Of a stretch of DNA of 64,000 nt, positions 35,123 through 44,084 are shown in pieces. How positions within the stretch are numbered: the stretch's first letter is position 1; each line of letters begins with the position of its first letter. The DNA comes from UBA2040 sp041674745 (lineage in GTDB: Bacteria > Bacteroidota > Bacteroidia > Flavobacteriales_D > Crocinitomicaceae). Made by a program: the position numbers and the translations under genes. A model generated the notes under the pieces. That model had not been told where the DNA came from. It saw only the letters and a list, made by a program, of their open reading frames with translations, and made no database searches. The stretch is taken from the NCBI GenBank assembly GCA_041674745.1, contig JBAYVD010000008.1:77304-141303 (forward strand), read 5' to 3'.

Positions 35123-35617
35123 ATGCAACGAATTTTAACCAGCGACGAAATCAATCAAAAAATGATTCGATTAGCGCATCAAATTATTGAATTTACTTAC
35201 GACGTGCCACAATGTTACATTGGCGGAATCACTGGGAATGGATTTACAATGGCCAAAGCTTTGCGCAACATCATCCGTGAAAATTCAAATCAAAAAATTG
35301 AATTGTTTGAAATTACGGTAAACAAGGAAAAACCGTGGAGTGAAGAAGTGAAACTTTCCATTCAAGAAGAAGAATTAAAAAACGGTACCATTCTTTTGGT
35401 AGATGATGTTTTAAATTCTGGAAAAACCATGCAATATGCTTTGGTAAAATTCCTTCAACAACCCACTACCGCTATAAAAACGGTTGCGATGGTCGATCGA
35501 GAACACCGACGTTATCCCATCAAAGCTGATTTTGTTGGCTTGAGCTTGTCAACGACCTTGAGCGATCGCGTTGAAATTAGATTGGTGGAAGATCAATACG
35601 AAGCCTATTTGGTGTAA
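35123..35617 (+). CDS. Phosphoribosyltransferase family protein (PyrR-like)
   Basis: A 164-residue PRTase-fold protein starting at MQRILTSDEI. The PRPP-binding loop LLVDDVLNSGKT is complete at about residues 92-103, and the flexible region (TVNKEKPW) and IGGITGNGF hood-like segment are present. It resembles PyrR/uracil PRTase-like proteins; the base is not deducible. It is followed after one base by murQ, so the two are co-transcribed. The pairing could link nucleotide and cell-wall sugar salvage. Confidence 0.82.
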   Translation: MQRILTSDEINQKMIRLAHQIIEFTYDVPQCYIGGITGNGFTMAKALRNIIRENSNQKIELFEITVNKEKPWSEEVKLSIQEEELKNGTILLVDDVLNSGKTMQYALVKFLQQPTTAIKTVAMVDREHRRYPIKADFVGLSLSTTLSDRVEIRLVEDQYEAYLV

Positions 35618-35618
35618 C

Positions 35619-36422
35619 ATGGAAAGAATCACTGAATCGAGTTCCAACTACGATCATTTGGAAAACATGTCCGTAACGGAATTGTTGCAGAACATCAACC
35701 GTGAAGACCAAAAAGTAGCCTTGGCGGTAGAAGCCATCTTGCCGGAAATCGAAAAATTTATTGAAAGTTGTTTGCCCCGCATGCAAAAAGGCGGTCGTTT
35801 ATTTTATCTGGGCGCAGGCACCAGTGGACGTTTGGGCGTTGTTGATGCCAGTGAATGCCCGCCCACTTTTGGGGTAGTAGAAAACGTAGTCGTAGGTTTG
35901 ATTGCCGGCGGGGACAAAGCGATTCGAAAAGCGGTTGAATTTGCGGAAGACGACGAAAACCAAGGTTGGATTGATTTAACGCATCACAACATTTCGGCAT
36001 TGGACTCCGTGATTGGAATTGCCGCTTCAGGAACAACGCCGTATGTTTTAGCGGCTTTAAAAAAATGCCAAGAAAACACTATTCTAACGGGCGGAATTAC
36101 CTGTAATCCTGGAAGTCCGTTGGCAACAATTCCAGATTTTCCAATGGTTCCCATTGTTGGTCCTGAATTCGTAACAGGTAGTACGCGCATGAAATCCGGC
36201 ACCGCACAAAAGTTGGTATTGAATATGATTTCGACGAGCTTAATGATTCAATTGGGACATGTAAAAGGCAATAAAATGGTCGATATGCAACTCAGTAACC
36301 ACAAATTGGTGGACCGAGGTGCTCGAATGATTCAAACCAGTTTAAATTGTTCGTATGATAAAGCCAAGGAATTGTTGTTGGAACACGGTTCTGTCCGAAA
36401 AGCAGTCGATTCTCAATCCTAA
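35619..36422 (+). CDS. murQ: N-acetylmuramic acid 6-phosphate etherase
   Basis: A 267-residue cytosolic SIS-fold enzyme that removes D-lactate from MurNAc-6-phosphate, giving GlcNAc-6-phosphate in cell-wall recycling. It starts at MERITESSSNYDHLENMS. The conserved core includes LFYLGAGTSGRLGVVDASECPPTF, IGIAASGTTPYVLAAL, and a C-terminal VTGSTRMKSGTAQKLVLNMIS. Neither an anhMurNAc kinase nor a MurP transporter is nearby. Its stop overlaps the stop of the convergent gene. Confidence 0.95.
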   Translation: MERITESSSNYDHLENMSVTELLQNINREDQKVALAVEAILPEIEKFIESCLPRMQKGGRLFYLGAGTSGRLGVVDASECPPTFGVVENVVVGLIAGGDKAIRKAVEFAEDDENQGWIDLTHHNISALDSVIGIAASGTTPYVLAALKKCQENTILTGGITCNPGSPLATIPDFPMVPIVGPEFVTGSTRMKSGTAQKLVLNMISTSLMIQLGHVKGNKMVDMQLSNHKLVDRGARMIQTSLNCSYDKAKELLLEHGSVRKAVDSQS

Positions 36423-37279
36423 GGGACTTTCATCCAACCGAAATATTTAACCGTCTTCAAGTTGTCTGCATTGGCAACAGCACTCGTTTCCATCACCGGC
36501 GGAGAAACCATTTGAACGTACATCCATTTGTCTTCAATAGCCAATAATTTGTAGTACGCAGCTGCTGGATAATGAATGATCGCATTGGTTTCACTAAAAA
36601 GAGAAGCTCCTTTCTTTATTAATCCCTTCGACCAATACAACATTGTTTTTGTATTTAAATGCCGGTAATTCGCTTTAAAAACGCTTTTACGAGGAAAGAA
36701 AACCCCTTTCATATCTCCTTTGTCTCGAGCGAGAAAAAACCGTTTCATTTCATACAAACGATTCTTCAACCAACGCAATCGGTTCACACTATGTGTCGAT
36801 TGTGTGCAACAAGGATAGCGATGCTGGTACAATAAAATCTCTTGGGTTCTTGGATGAATTTTGAACGCTAACAAATGACCATCGTCCCAAAACACTTCTT
36901 TCCAGACTAATCCGTATTGTGCGTACAAGGAAAACTGTTCTTTCACGTCCTCCTGGAAAGGCTTGCCACTAAAAATCAATTCCGGATTTCCATCGTGGTT
37001 CATATCGATCAAATGCCAGCTATCTTTAAAAACTTTCCAGTAGGTATTGAATTGAAAAGAGGAATCCATCGATTTTGTCATTTCGTGGTTCAATCGATTG
37101 GCATTGAACAACCAAGTGACCGCTTTTTCAAGCATGGCAGGTTCGTTCAAATAAATGGCTTCAAAATCAGTTCGAGGTGCATTGATAAACAATTTTGCAT
37201 CAATACGGGGCATCACTACAATCGAAGCATTCGTTCCGAACGCCAACAACAGTCCAAAAATTCCTATCCAATTTTTCAT
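36419..37279 (-). CDS. Secreted hypothetical protein with FG-GAP-like element
   Basis: A 286-residue protein starting at MKNWIGIF, with a signal peptide ending near TNAS. It contains DMNHDGNPELIFSG, an FG-GAP/EF-hand-like calcium-binding loop. A Cys-Cys pair lies in YPCCTQST, and Trp/Lys-rich segments follow. No family was recognised. It lies downstream of clpC on the same strand, with a terminator between, and is convergent with murQ (stops overlap by three to four bases). Confidence 0.7.
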   Translation of the reverse strand: MKNWIGIFGLLLAFGTNASIVVMPRIDAKLFINAPRTDFEAIYLNEPAMLEKAVTWLFNANRLNHEMTKSMDSSFQFNTYWKVFKDSWHLIDMNHDGNPELIFSGKPFQEDVKEQFSLYAQYGLVWKEVFWDDGHLLAFKIHPRTQEILLYQHRYPCCTQSTHSVNRLRWLKNRLYEMKRFFLARDKGDMKGVFFPRKSVFKANYRHLNTKTMLYWSKGLIKKGASLFSETNAIIHYPAAAYYKLLAIEDKWMYVQMVSPPVMETSAVANADNLKTVKYFGWMKVP

Positions 37280-37283
37280 ACAC

Positions 37284-37308
37284 AAAAAAGGGGGATTGCT
37301 CCCCCATT
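37284..37308 (-). terminator. Terminator of clpC
   Basis: GGGGG (37290-37294) pairs with CCCCC (37301-37305). On the minus strand the stem is followed by a T-run. Confidence 0.75.
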
Positions 37309-37327
37309 TTAATTTTAGATTAAAACT

Positions 37328-39862
37328 CTATTCTTTGGACTTCGCTTTTTCTTTTCCTTTCCCTTTTCCTTTTTCAATGGAAACGGTCAATTCTTCCGCT
37401 TTGTCCTCTACATCCATGCGAATGGTATCACCTTCTGTCAAATGAGACTGGATGATTTCTTCTGCCAAAGGATCTTCAATGTATTTCTGAATGGCTCTTT
37501 TCAATGGTCGAGCGCCAAATTTCTCATCGTATCCTTTGTCCACAATGAAATCTTTCGCTTTTTCTGTCAACTCGATGTTGTAACCCAATGAATTGATTCT
37601 TCCATACAATTTCTCCAATTCCAAATCAATGATCAAGTGAATACTTTCACGTGTCAACGATTTGAACATAATCATGTCGTCCATACGGTTCAAGAATTCT
37701 GGAGAGAACGCTTTTCTCAAGGCATTTTGAACCACTGTTTTGGAGTTTTCATCTCTTTGATCGGATTGTGATTTGGTACCAAATCCAACACCCGTTCCAA
37801 AATCAGCCAACTGACGGGCACCAATATTAGATGTCATAATCAAAATGGTGTTTTTAAAGTCGATTTTACGACCCAAACCATCGGTCATGTGACCTTCGTC
37901 CAACACTTGCAACAACAAATTGAAAACATCAGGATGCGCTTTTTCGATTTCATCCAACAAAATGATGGAATACGGTTTTCTGCGCACCTTTTCTGTCAAT
38001 TGTCCTCCTTCTTCGTATCCAACGTATCCCGGAGGCGCTCCTACCAATCGAGAGATGGAAAATTTCTCCATGTATTCCGACATATCAATACGAATCAAAG
38101 AATCCTCTGAATCAAACAAATATTTCGCCAAGACTTTCGCCAATTGCGTTTTTCCAACACCCGTTGGCCCTAGGAAAAAGAAAGAACCGATTGGTTTGTT
38201 AGGATCTTTCAATCCAGCTCTGTTTCGTTGAATGGCTTTCACCACTTTTGAAACGGCTTCATCTTGTCCAACGACTTTTCCTCGCAACTCTTCAGCCATG
38301 TGAACCAATTTGCCACTTTCCGATTGAGAAATTCGCGTCACTGGAATGCCACACATCATGGAAACAACTTCCGCCACGTTGTGCTCGGTAACGGTAACAC
38401 GATTCAATTTAGAATCTTCTTCCCATTTCAATTTCGCCGCATCCAATTGATCTTGCAATTGCCGCTCATTGTCGCGCAATTCCGCCGCCTTTTCGTATTG
38501 TTGCGATTTGATAACTTCGTTTTTCTGGTCTTTTAACGCTTCAATTTTTCCTTCTATTTCCAAAATTTCTTGGGGAACATTGATATTCGTCAAGTGAACA
38601 CGAGAACCTACTTCATCCAAGGCATCAATCGCCTTGTCTGGCAAATGTCGATCCGTAATGTACCGCTCCGTTAATTTCACACAGGCTGCAATCGCTTCAT
38701 CGGTATAGGTCACACTGTGGTGATCTTCGTAACGATCTTTGATATTGTTCAAAATCTGAACGGTTTCTTCTTCTGAAGTTGGTTCAATGATTACTTTTTG
38801 GAATCTTCTTTCCAATGCACCATCTTTTTCGATGTGCTGACGGTATTCATCCAACGTTGTAGCACCGATTGCTTGAAGTTCGCCTCTTGCTAAGGCTGGT
38901 TTGAACATGTTTGATGCATCCAAAGAACCAGAAGCACCACCCGCACCAATTATTGTGTGAATTTCATCGATAAACAAGATAATGTCGGGGTTTTTCTCCA
39001 ACTCTTGCATCACCGCTTTCATTCGTTCTTCGAATTGACCGCGGTATTTTGTTCCCGCCACCAAAGAAGCCAAATCCAACGAAACAATACGTTTGTTGAA
39101 CAAAACACGCGATACTTTTCGCTGCACAATTCGCAAGGCCAAACCTTCTGCGATAGCACTTTTACCAACGCCTGGTTCACCAATCAAAATTGGGTTATTT
39201 TTCTTTCTTCTGGATAGAATTTGGCTGACACGCTCAATTTCTTTTTCTCGTCCCACAATGGGGTCCAATTTTCCAGCTTCCGCCATTTTGGTCAAATCTC
39301 TTCCAAAATTATCCAAGACAGGTGTTTTTGATTTCGGATCCGTTGGTTTGCGTTGAGCAGAAAAAGAATCCCCCTCCTCTTCACCACCTCCCGAAGGAAA
39401 TTCTGATTTCGGCGATTTTGTATCGTCTAGAATTGCTTCCAATTCGTCTTTTGCGTTTTCGTATATCACACCATATTTATTTAATATCCGACAAGCAGCA
39501 CTATCTTCTTCCTTTAAAATAGACAAGAGCAAGTGCTCCGTGCCGATCATTTGGCTTTTAAATAGCTTTGCTTCGAGATAGGTAATTTTTAAAACTTTTT
39601 CAGCTTGTTTAACCAAAGGAATATTGGTCAAATTCGCATTTTTAATTGATGCCGAGCGCGTCAGGCTCATTTCGATTTCATTTCGAATTTGTTTTAAATC
39701 CAAATGAAACTCCAACAAAATCTTGATGGCTTTCCCATCGCCTTCGCGAATCATACCGAGAAGTAAATGCTCTACGCCAATAAAATCATTTCCCAATCTC
39801 AGGGCTTCTTCCCTACTAAAACTGATGACGTCTTTAACCCGTGGTGAAAATTTTGCTTCCAT
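37328..39862 (-). CDS. clpC: ATP-dependent Clp protease ATP-binding subunit ClpC
   Basis: An 844-residue Hsp100 unfoldase that feeds proteins to ClpP. N-terminal Clp_N repeats span about 1-145. The first AAA+ domain has Walker A GEPGVGKSAIAEG and Walker B LFIDEIHTI. A UVR-containing middle region (around SQQYEKAAELRDNERQL) marks it as ClpC rather than ClpB. The second AAA+ domain has GPTGVGKTQLAK and ILLDEIEKAHPD. The tail is a run of Gly, Lys and Glu residues (GKGKGKEKAKSKE). A TATATTTG box lies about 46 bases before the ATG. Confidence 0.95.
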   Translation of the reverse strand: MEAKFSPRVKDVISFSREEALRLGNDFIGVEHLLLGMIREGDGKAIKILLEFHLDLKQIRNEIEMSLTRSASIKNANLTNIPLVKQAEKVLKITYLEAKLFKSQMIGTEHLLLSILKEEDSAACRILNKYGVIYENAKDELEAILDDTKSPKSEFPSGGGEEEGDSFSAQRKPTDPKSKTPVLDNFGRDLTKMAEAGKLDPIVGREKEIERVSQILSRRKKNNPILIGEPGVGKSAIAEGLALRIVQRKVSRVLFNKRIVSLDLASLVAGTKYRGQFEERMKAVMQELEKNPDIILFIDEIHTIIGAGGASGSLDASNMFKPALARGELQAIGATTLDEYRQHIEKDGALERRFQKVIIEPTSEEETVQILNNIKDRYEDHHSVTYTDEAIAACVKLTERYITDRHLPDKAIDALDEVGSRVHLTNINVPQEILEIEGKIEALKDQKNEVIKSQQYEKAAELRDNERQLQDQLDAAKLKWEEDSKLNRVTVTEHNVAEVVSMMCGIPVTRISQSESGKLVHMAEELRGKVVGQDEAVSKVVKAIQRNRAGLKDPNKPIGSFFFLGPTGVGKTQLAKVLAKYLFDSEDSLIRIDMSEYMEKFSISRLVGAPPGYVGYEEGGQLTEKVRRKPYSIILLDEIEKAHPDVFNLLLQVLDEGHMTDGLGRKIDFKNTILIMTSNIGARQLADFGTGVGFGTKSQSDQRDENSKTVVQNALRKAFSPEFLNRMDDMIMFKSLTRESIHLIIDLELEKLYGRINSLGYNIELTEKAKDFIVDKGYDEKFGARPLKRAIQKYIEDPLAEEIIQSHLTEGDTIRMDVEDKAEELTVSIEKGKGKGKEKAKSKE

Positions 39863-39908
39863 AATAATTATTGACTGAGGACTAAATAACGACTTTTTGC
39901 CCGATGTA

Positions 39909-39916
39909 CAAATATA
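39909..39916 (-). promoter_or_regulatory. Promoter -7 box of clpC
   Basis: CAAATATA reads TATATTTG on the minus strand, 46 bases upstream of the start codon. Confidence 0.5.
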
Positions 39917-40041
39917 TAACGTTTAAAATGTTAATAACTGCCGAAAAAAGCCAATTTTCCACAGATTTTTGTTAGTAAATACCAATTTTTATACCAAGTC
40001 TACTCCGTGAAAAATGAGTAATTTCGATGCTTGCTTAATTC

Positions 40042-40058
40042 AGCACAAATTCTGTGCT
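40042..40058. repeat. Short inverted repeat upstream of gyrA
   Basis: AGCACA (40042-40047) and TGTGCT (40053-40058) with a five-base loop, 20 bases before the gyrA ATG. It could be a 5' UTR stem or operator. Confidence 0.45.
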
Positions 40059-40078
40059 AAAAAGATAAAAGTGACAAC

Positions 40079-42658
40079 ATGGCAGAGGGAGAAAGAATAA
40101 TACAAATTAACATAGAGGATGAAATGAAAACAGCCTACATCGATTATTCGATGTCGGTTATCGTTTCAAGAGCATTACCAGATGTACGCGATGGTTTTAA
40201 ACCAGTTCACAGACGTGTTTTGTTTGGTATGCATGAATTAGGTGTTGCTTCGAATAAGGCACACAAGAAATCTGCAAGAATTGTAGGGGAAGTTTTGGGT
40301 AAGTATCACCCACACGGTGATAGTTCGGTATATGATACCATGGTGCGTATGGCGCAACCGTGGTCATTGCGTTACCCATTGGTAGACGGACAAGGTAACT
40401 TTGGATCAGTGGATGGCGATAGTCCAGCTGCGATGCGATATACCGAAGCACGTTTGCGAAAAGTAGCGGAGGAAATGTTGGACGATTTGGACAAAGAAAC
40501 CGTTGATTTCCGTCCTAACTTTGATGAAAGCTTGCAAGAACCAACGGTTCTGCCTTCTAAAATACCGAATCTATTGATGAATGGTGCCAGCGGTATTGCT
40601 GTTGGTATGGCAACTAACATGGCGCCACACAATTTATCAGAAATCGTAGACGGAATTCACGCTTACATTGATAATACGGATATTGACGCGGAAGAATTAA
40701 TCAAATACGTCAAAGCACCCGATTTCCCAACAGGTGGTATTATTTACGGTTACGAAGGTGTAAAAGATGCCTTATTAACTGGTCGTGGAAGAATCGTTAT
40801 TCGCGCCAAAGCAGAAATTGAAGAAGAAAAAGGAAGAGAACAAATTATTGTTACCGAAATCCCTTACCAAGTTAACAAGTCTGACCTTATTAAGAAGGCT
40901 GCTGATTTGGTCAATGATAAAAAATTAGAGGGCATTTCTGATATTCGTGATGAATCGGATCGAAATGGTATGCGGATCGTTTTTGAACTGAAACGGGATG
41001 CGATTCCAAATGTCGTATTAAATAAATTATACAAATTCACCGCGCTTCAGACTTCTTTCTCTGTCAACAACATTTGTTTGGTAGACGGTCGTCCGGAATT
41101 GTTGAATTTAAGAGATTTGATTCACTATTTCGTAGAATTCAGACACGAAGTAGTCATTCGTCGTACGCAATTCCAATTGCGCAAAGCGGAAGAACGAGCG
41201 CACATTTTAGAAGGTTTGATCATTGCTTCTGACAATATTGACGAAGTAATTGCCATCATTCGTTCTTCTAAAAGTCCAGAAGAAGCGCGTGAGCGCTTGA
41301 TGGAACGTTTCTCTCTTTCAGACATTCAATCCAGAGCGATTGTTGAAATGCGTTTGCGTCAATTGACCGGACTTGAGCAAGACAAATTACGTGCAGAGTA
41401 CGAAGATTTGGTTTTGTTGATTACGGATTTGAAAGACATTTTAGCACGCGTAGAACGAAGAATGCAAATCATCAAAGACGAATTGGATGAAGTTCGTGAG
41501 AAATTTGGCGATGAACGTCGTTCGAGAATTGAATATTCCGCAAGCGAAATGCGTATTGAGGATTTAATTGCTGATGATGAAGTGGTAATTACGATTTCTC
41601 ATGCAGGTTATATCAAACGTACAAGTTTATCCGAGTACAAAGTTCAAAACAGAGGTGGAATGGGCTCAAAAGGTTCTACTACCCGCGACAAAGATTTCTT
41701 GGAGCATTTATTTGTTGCGACCAACCACAATTACTTGTTGATCTTTACCGAAAAAGGAAGATGTTTCTGGATGCGTATTTTTGAAATACCAGAAGGAAAC
41801 AAAATTGCCAAAGGTAGAGCGATTCAAAACTTGATCAATATTGAACAAGACGACAAAGTGAAAGCTTACGTGAAAGTTCAAGATTTGACAGACAAAGAAT
41901 ACGTAGACAACAACTTTATCATCATGGTGACCAAAAATGGTATCATCAAGAAAACAAGTTTAACGGCTTATTCTCGTCCAAGAATCAATGGTATCAACGC
42001 CATCACTGTTCGTGAAGGGGATGAATTGCTTGAAGCAAAATTGACCAATGGTAACAATGAAATCGTTATGGCTACTTCCGGTGGACGCGCGATTCGTTTC
42101 AACGAACAAAAAGTTCGACCAATGGGAAGAAATGCATCGGGTGTTCGCGGTGTAACCTTACAAAGCGATCAGGATGAAGTAATCGGAATGATTTGTGTAG
42201 AAGATATCTTCTCAACCATCTTAGTGGTTTCTGAAAAAGGATATGGAAAACGTACCTACTTGAATGATCCTGAAGACCAAGAGCCAGTTTACCGAATCAC
42301 GAATCGTGGTGGTAAAGGGGTGAAAACGTTGAATGTAACGGATAAAACTGGTCCATTGTTGGCGATCAAGAATGTAAACGACGAAGAAGATTTGATGATC
42401 ATCACCAAAGCGGGCATCACCATCCGAATGCACATTGATACCATTCGTACGATGGGTCGTTCAGCTCAAGGTGTTCGTTTGATTAACTTGAAAGGAAGTG
42501 CTTCCATTGCGGCGATTGCTCGAGTTCCTAGAACAGAAGACGAAGAAGTGATGCTGGATGAGGATGGTAACATCATAGAAATCAGCACGGATGAGGACGG
42601 AAGTTCTGAAGATAACACAACTGGCACGAATATTGAAAACGATACAGATGTGGAATAA
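40079..42658 (+). CDS. gyrA: DNA gyrase subunit A
   Basis: An 859-residue subunit that cuts and rejoins DNA during supercoiling. The catalytic Tyr is residue 121 in AAMRYTEARL. The quinolone-determining region reads HPHGDSSVYD, with Ser82 and Asp86 equivalent to Ser83 and Asp87 of E. coli, i.e. the susceptible type. The C-terminal beta-pinwheel carries the GyrA-box-like QNRGGMGSKGS, and the last ~30 residues are acidic. A possible operon with the next TPR gene follows (44-base gap). Confidence 0.97.
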   Translation: MAEGERIIQINIEDEMKTAYIDYSMSVIVSRALPDVRDGFKPVHRRVLFGMHELGVASNKAHKKSARIVGEVLGKYHPHGDSSVYDTMVRMAQPWSLRYPLVDGQGNFGSVDGDSPAAMRYTEARLRKVAEEMLDDLDKETVDFRPNFDESLQEPTVLPSKIPNLLMNGASGIAVGMATNMAPHNLSEIVDGIHAYIDNTDIDAEELIKYVKAPDFPTGGIIYGYEGVKDALLTGRGRIVIRAKAEIEEEKGREQIIVTEIPYQVNKSDLIKKAADLVNDKKLEGISDIRDESDRNGMRIVFELKRDAIPNVVLNKLYKFTALQTSFSVNNICLVDGRPELLNLRDLIHYFVEFRHEVVIRRTQFQLRKAEERAHILEGLIIASDNIDEVIAIIRSSKSPEEARERLMERFSLSDIQSRAIVEMRLRQLTGLEQDKLRAEYEDLVLLITDLKDILARVERRMQIIKDELDEVREKFGDERRSRIEYSASEMRIEDLIADDEVVITISHAGYIKRTSLSEYKVQNRGGMGSKGSTTRDKDFLEHLFVATNHNYLLIFTEKGRCFWMRIFEIPEGNKIAKGRAIQNLINIEQDDKVKAYVKVQDLTDKEYVDNNFIIMVTKNGIIKKTSLTAYSRPRINGINAITVREGDELLEAKLTNGNNEIVMATSGGRAIRFNEQKVRPMGRNASGVRGVTLQSDQDEVIGMICVEDIFSTILVVSEKGYGKRTYLNDPEDQEPVYRITNRGGKGVKTLNVTDKTGPLLAIKNVNDEEDLMIITKAGITIRMHIDTIRTMGRSAQGVRLINLKGSASIAAIARVPRTEDEEVMLDEDGNIIEISTDEDGSSEDNTTGTNIENDTDVE

Positions 42659-42701
42659 TTCCTATTTTTACATCTGTATTGTTAACTAGAAAAAAAACAA
42701 A

Positions 42702-43895
42702 ATGAAAAATACATTACTTCTCGGGACAATCTTGTTGAGTACCGTGACATTTGGTCAAAAGAAAAATGAAACTACTGCGGCAGTAGAATTCAAAAACAAA
42801 TACGCCCCTGCTATGCAGGCGAAGGATTATGAAACGGCCAAAAAAGCGATTTTGAGTGCCAAAGAATTCATTGACTTGGCAGCGGCGCATCCAGAAACAC
42901 AGTCCTCTCCAAAAACCTTGTATTACAAAGGAGAAATCTATTTGGGGATTTTAACCTTAGCGAAGGATGCGAATGACAACGATTTAAAGTTGATGGGGAC
43001 ACCCGAATTCATTACGCAAGATATCGAAGCCTTCAAACAATCCTATGCCTTGGATAAAAAGTTCAAATCGGACATTGAAGAAGCGGTGTACCGAGCAAGA
43101 TTTCATTTTGACAAAAGTGCCAATGAAGCGTTCAAAGCAGAAGACTTTTTAGGTGCAGCCAACTTGTACAACTGGCAAGCGAAATACAGCAATGCAATCA
43201 ACGCATTGGATAGTACAGCTGTTTTTTATTCAGCGGTTTGTTCTGAAAAAGGAAAAGATTATGCTGCAGCGGCGACCAATTACTTAATTGTGGCAAAAGC
43301 GGGTTACAAAGGAGCATCTTCGTATAACTTGGCTTCTGGCGCTTACAGAAAATCAGGTGATATCGCAAAAGCAAAGGAAATCATATCTGAAGGACGTAAA
43401 TTGTTTCCGAATGATCGTGATTTGTTGTTAGAATTGGTAAATATCAACATTGATGCAAATGATCCCGCTGGCGCTGAAGCAGCTTTGGCTTCTGCAATCG
43501 CAGCAGATCCAAATAACAAACAGTTGTTCTACACAATTGGTACGATTTACATCGAAATGAAAGAGAACGAAAAAGCGGAACAATCCTTGAACAAAGCTTT
43601 GGCAATCGACCCGAATTATTTGGATGCACAGTACCAATTGGGTGCTCATTTGGTTTCTTGGGCAGGTGATATGAAAACGGAAGCTAACAGTTTGAAGTTG
43701 GGTGATGCACAATACGATGTGCTTTTATCAAAAAGTACGGACACATACAAAAGAGCGGTTGGTCCACTTGAAGCTTATATCAAAGCAGTTCCAACAGACA
43801 AAGCGGTCTTGAACATCCTTTTCCAATTGCACAGAAGCCTAGGAAATACGGATAAAGCGATGGAATACAAAAAACGCTACGAAGAAGCAAAATAA
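42702..43895 (+). CDS. Secreted TPR-repeat protein
   Basis: A 397-residue protein with a signal peptide (TVTFGQ at about residue 19). It has a first helical part with an AKEFIDLAAAHPETQSSP segment, then at least four TPRs, best seen in AKEIISEGRKLFPNDRDLL and AEQSLNKALAIDPNYLDAQYQLG. Such periplasmic TPR proteins act as scaffolds. It follows gyrA by 43 bases and is ended by a clear terminator, so it is likely co-transcribed with gyrA. Specific role unknown. Confidence 0.82.
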   Translation: MKNTLLLGTILLSTVTFGQKKNETTAAVEFKNKYAPAMQAKDYETAKKAILSAKEFIDLAAAHPETQSSPKTLYYKGEIYLGILTLAKDANDNDLKLMGTPEFITQDIEAFKQSYALDKKFKSDIEEAVYRARFHFDKSANEAFKAEDFLGAANLYNWQAKYSNAINALDSTAVFYSAVCSEKGKDYAAAATNYLIVAKAGYKGASSYNLASGAYRKSGDIAKAKEIISEGRKLFPNDRDLLLELVNINIDANDPAGAEAALASAIAADPNNKQLFYTIGTIYIEMKENEKAEQSLNKALAIDPNYLDAQYQLGAHLVSWAGDMKTEANSLKLGDAQYDVLLSKSTDTYKRAVGPLEAYIKAVPTDKAVLNILFQLHRSLGNTDKAMEYKKRYEEAK

Positions 43896-43911
43896 AAAAT
43901 TCATTTACTTT

Positions 43912-43945
43912 AAAAAGAGACTTCATTTGGAGTCTCTTTTTTTTT
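43912..43945 (+). terminator. Terminator after the gyrA-TPR pair
   Basis: AGAGACT (43916-43922) pairs with AGTCTCT (43931-43937), followed by a long T-run. Confidence 0.85.
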
Positions 43946-43965
43946 GCGCTAATTCCCTGATTTTC

Positions 43966-43997
43966 TTTGGATATTATATTCAAACTCTCTATCTTTG
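43966..43997 (+). promoter_or_regulatory. Consensus promoter of rpsA
   Basis: TTTG (43966-43969), 20-base spacer, TATCTTTG (43990-43997). This leaves a leader of about 80 bases before the rpsA ATG at 44085. Confidence 0.75.
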
Positions 43998-44010
43998 CAC
44001 CCTTGAAAAT

Positions 44011-44056
44011 GAGCACCTTGTAGGCTCTTATTATTTACACTTCTGATTGACAAGGT
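44011..44056 (+). promoter_or_regulatory. Possible pseudoknot in the rpsA leader
   Basis: GAGC (44011-44014) pairs with GCTC (44024-44027). The loop sequence ACCTTGT (44015-44021) is an exact complement of ACAAGGT (44050-44056) downstream. Together they can form an H-type pseudoknot, a plausible site for S1 autoregulation; the first stem is only four base pairs. Confidence 0.35.
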
Positions 44057-44084
44057 AATCGGGATACAAATTAAGAAAGCCAAA

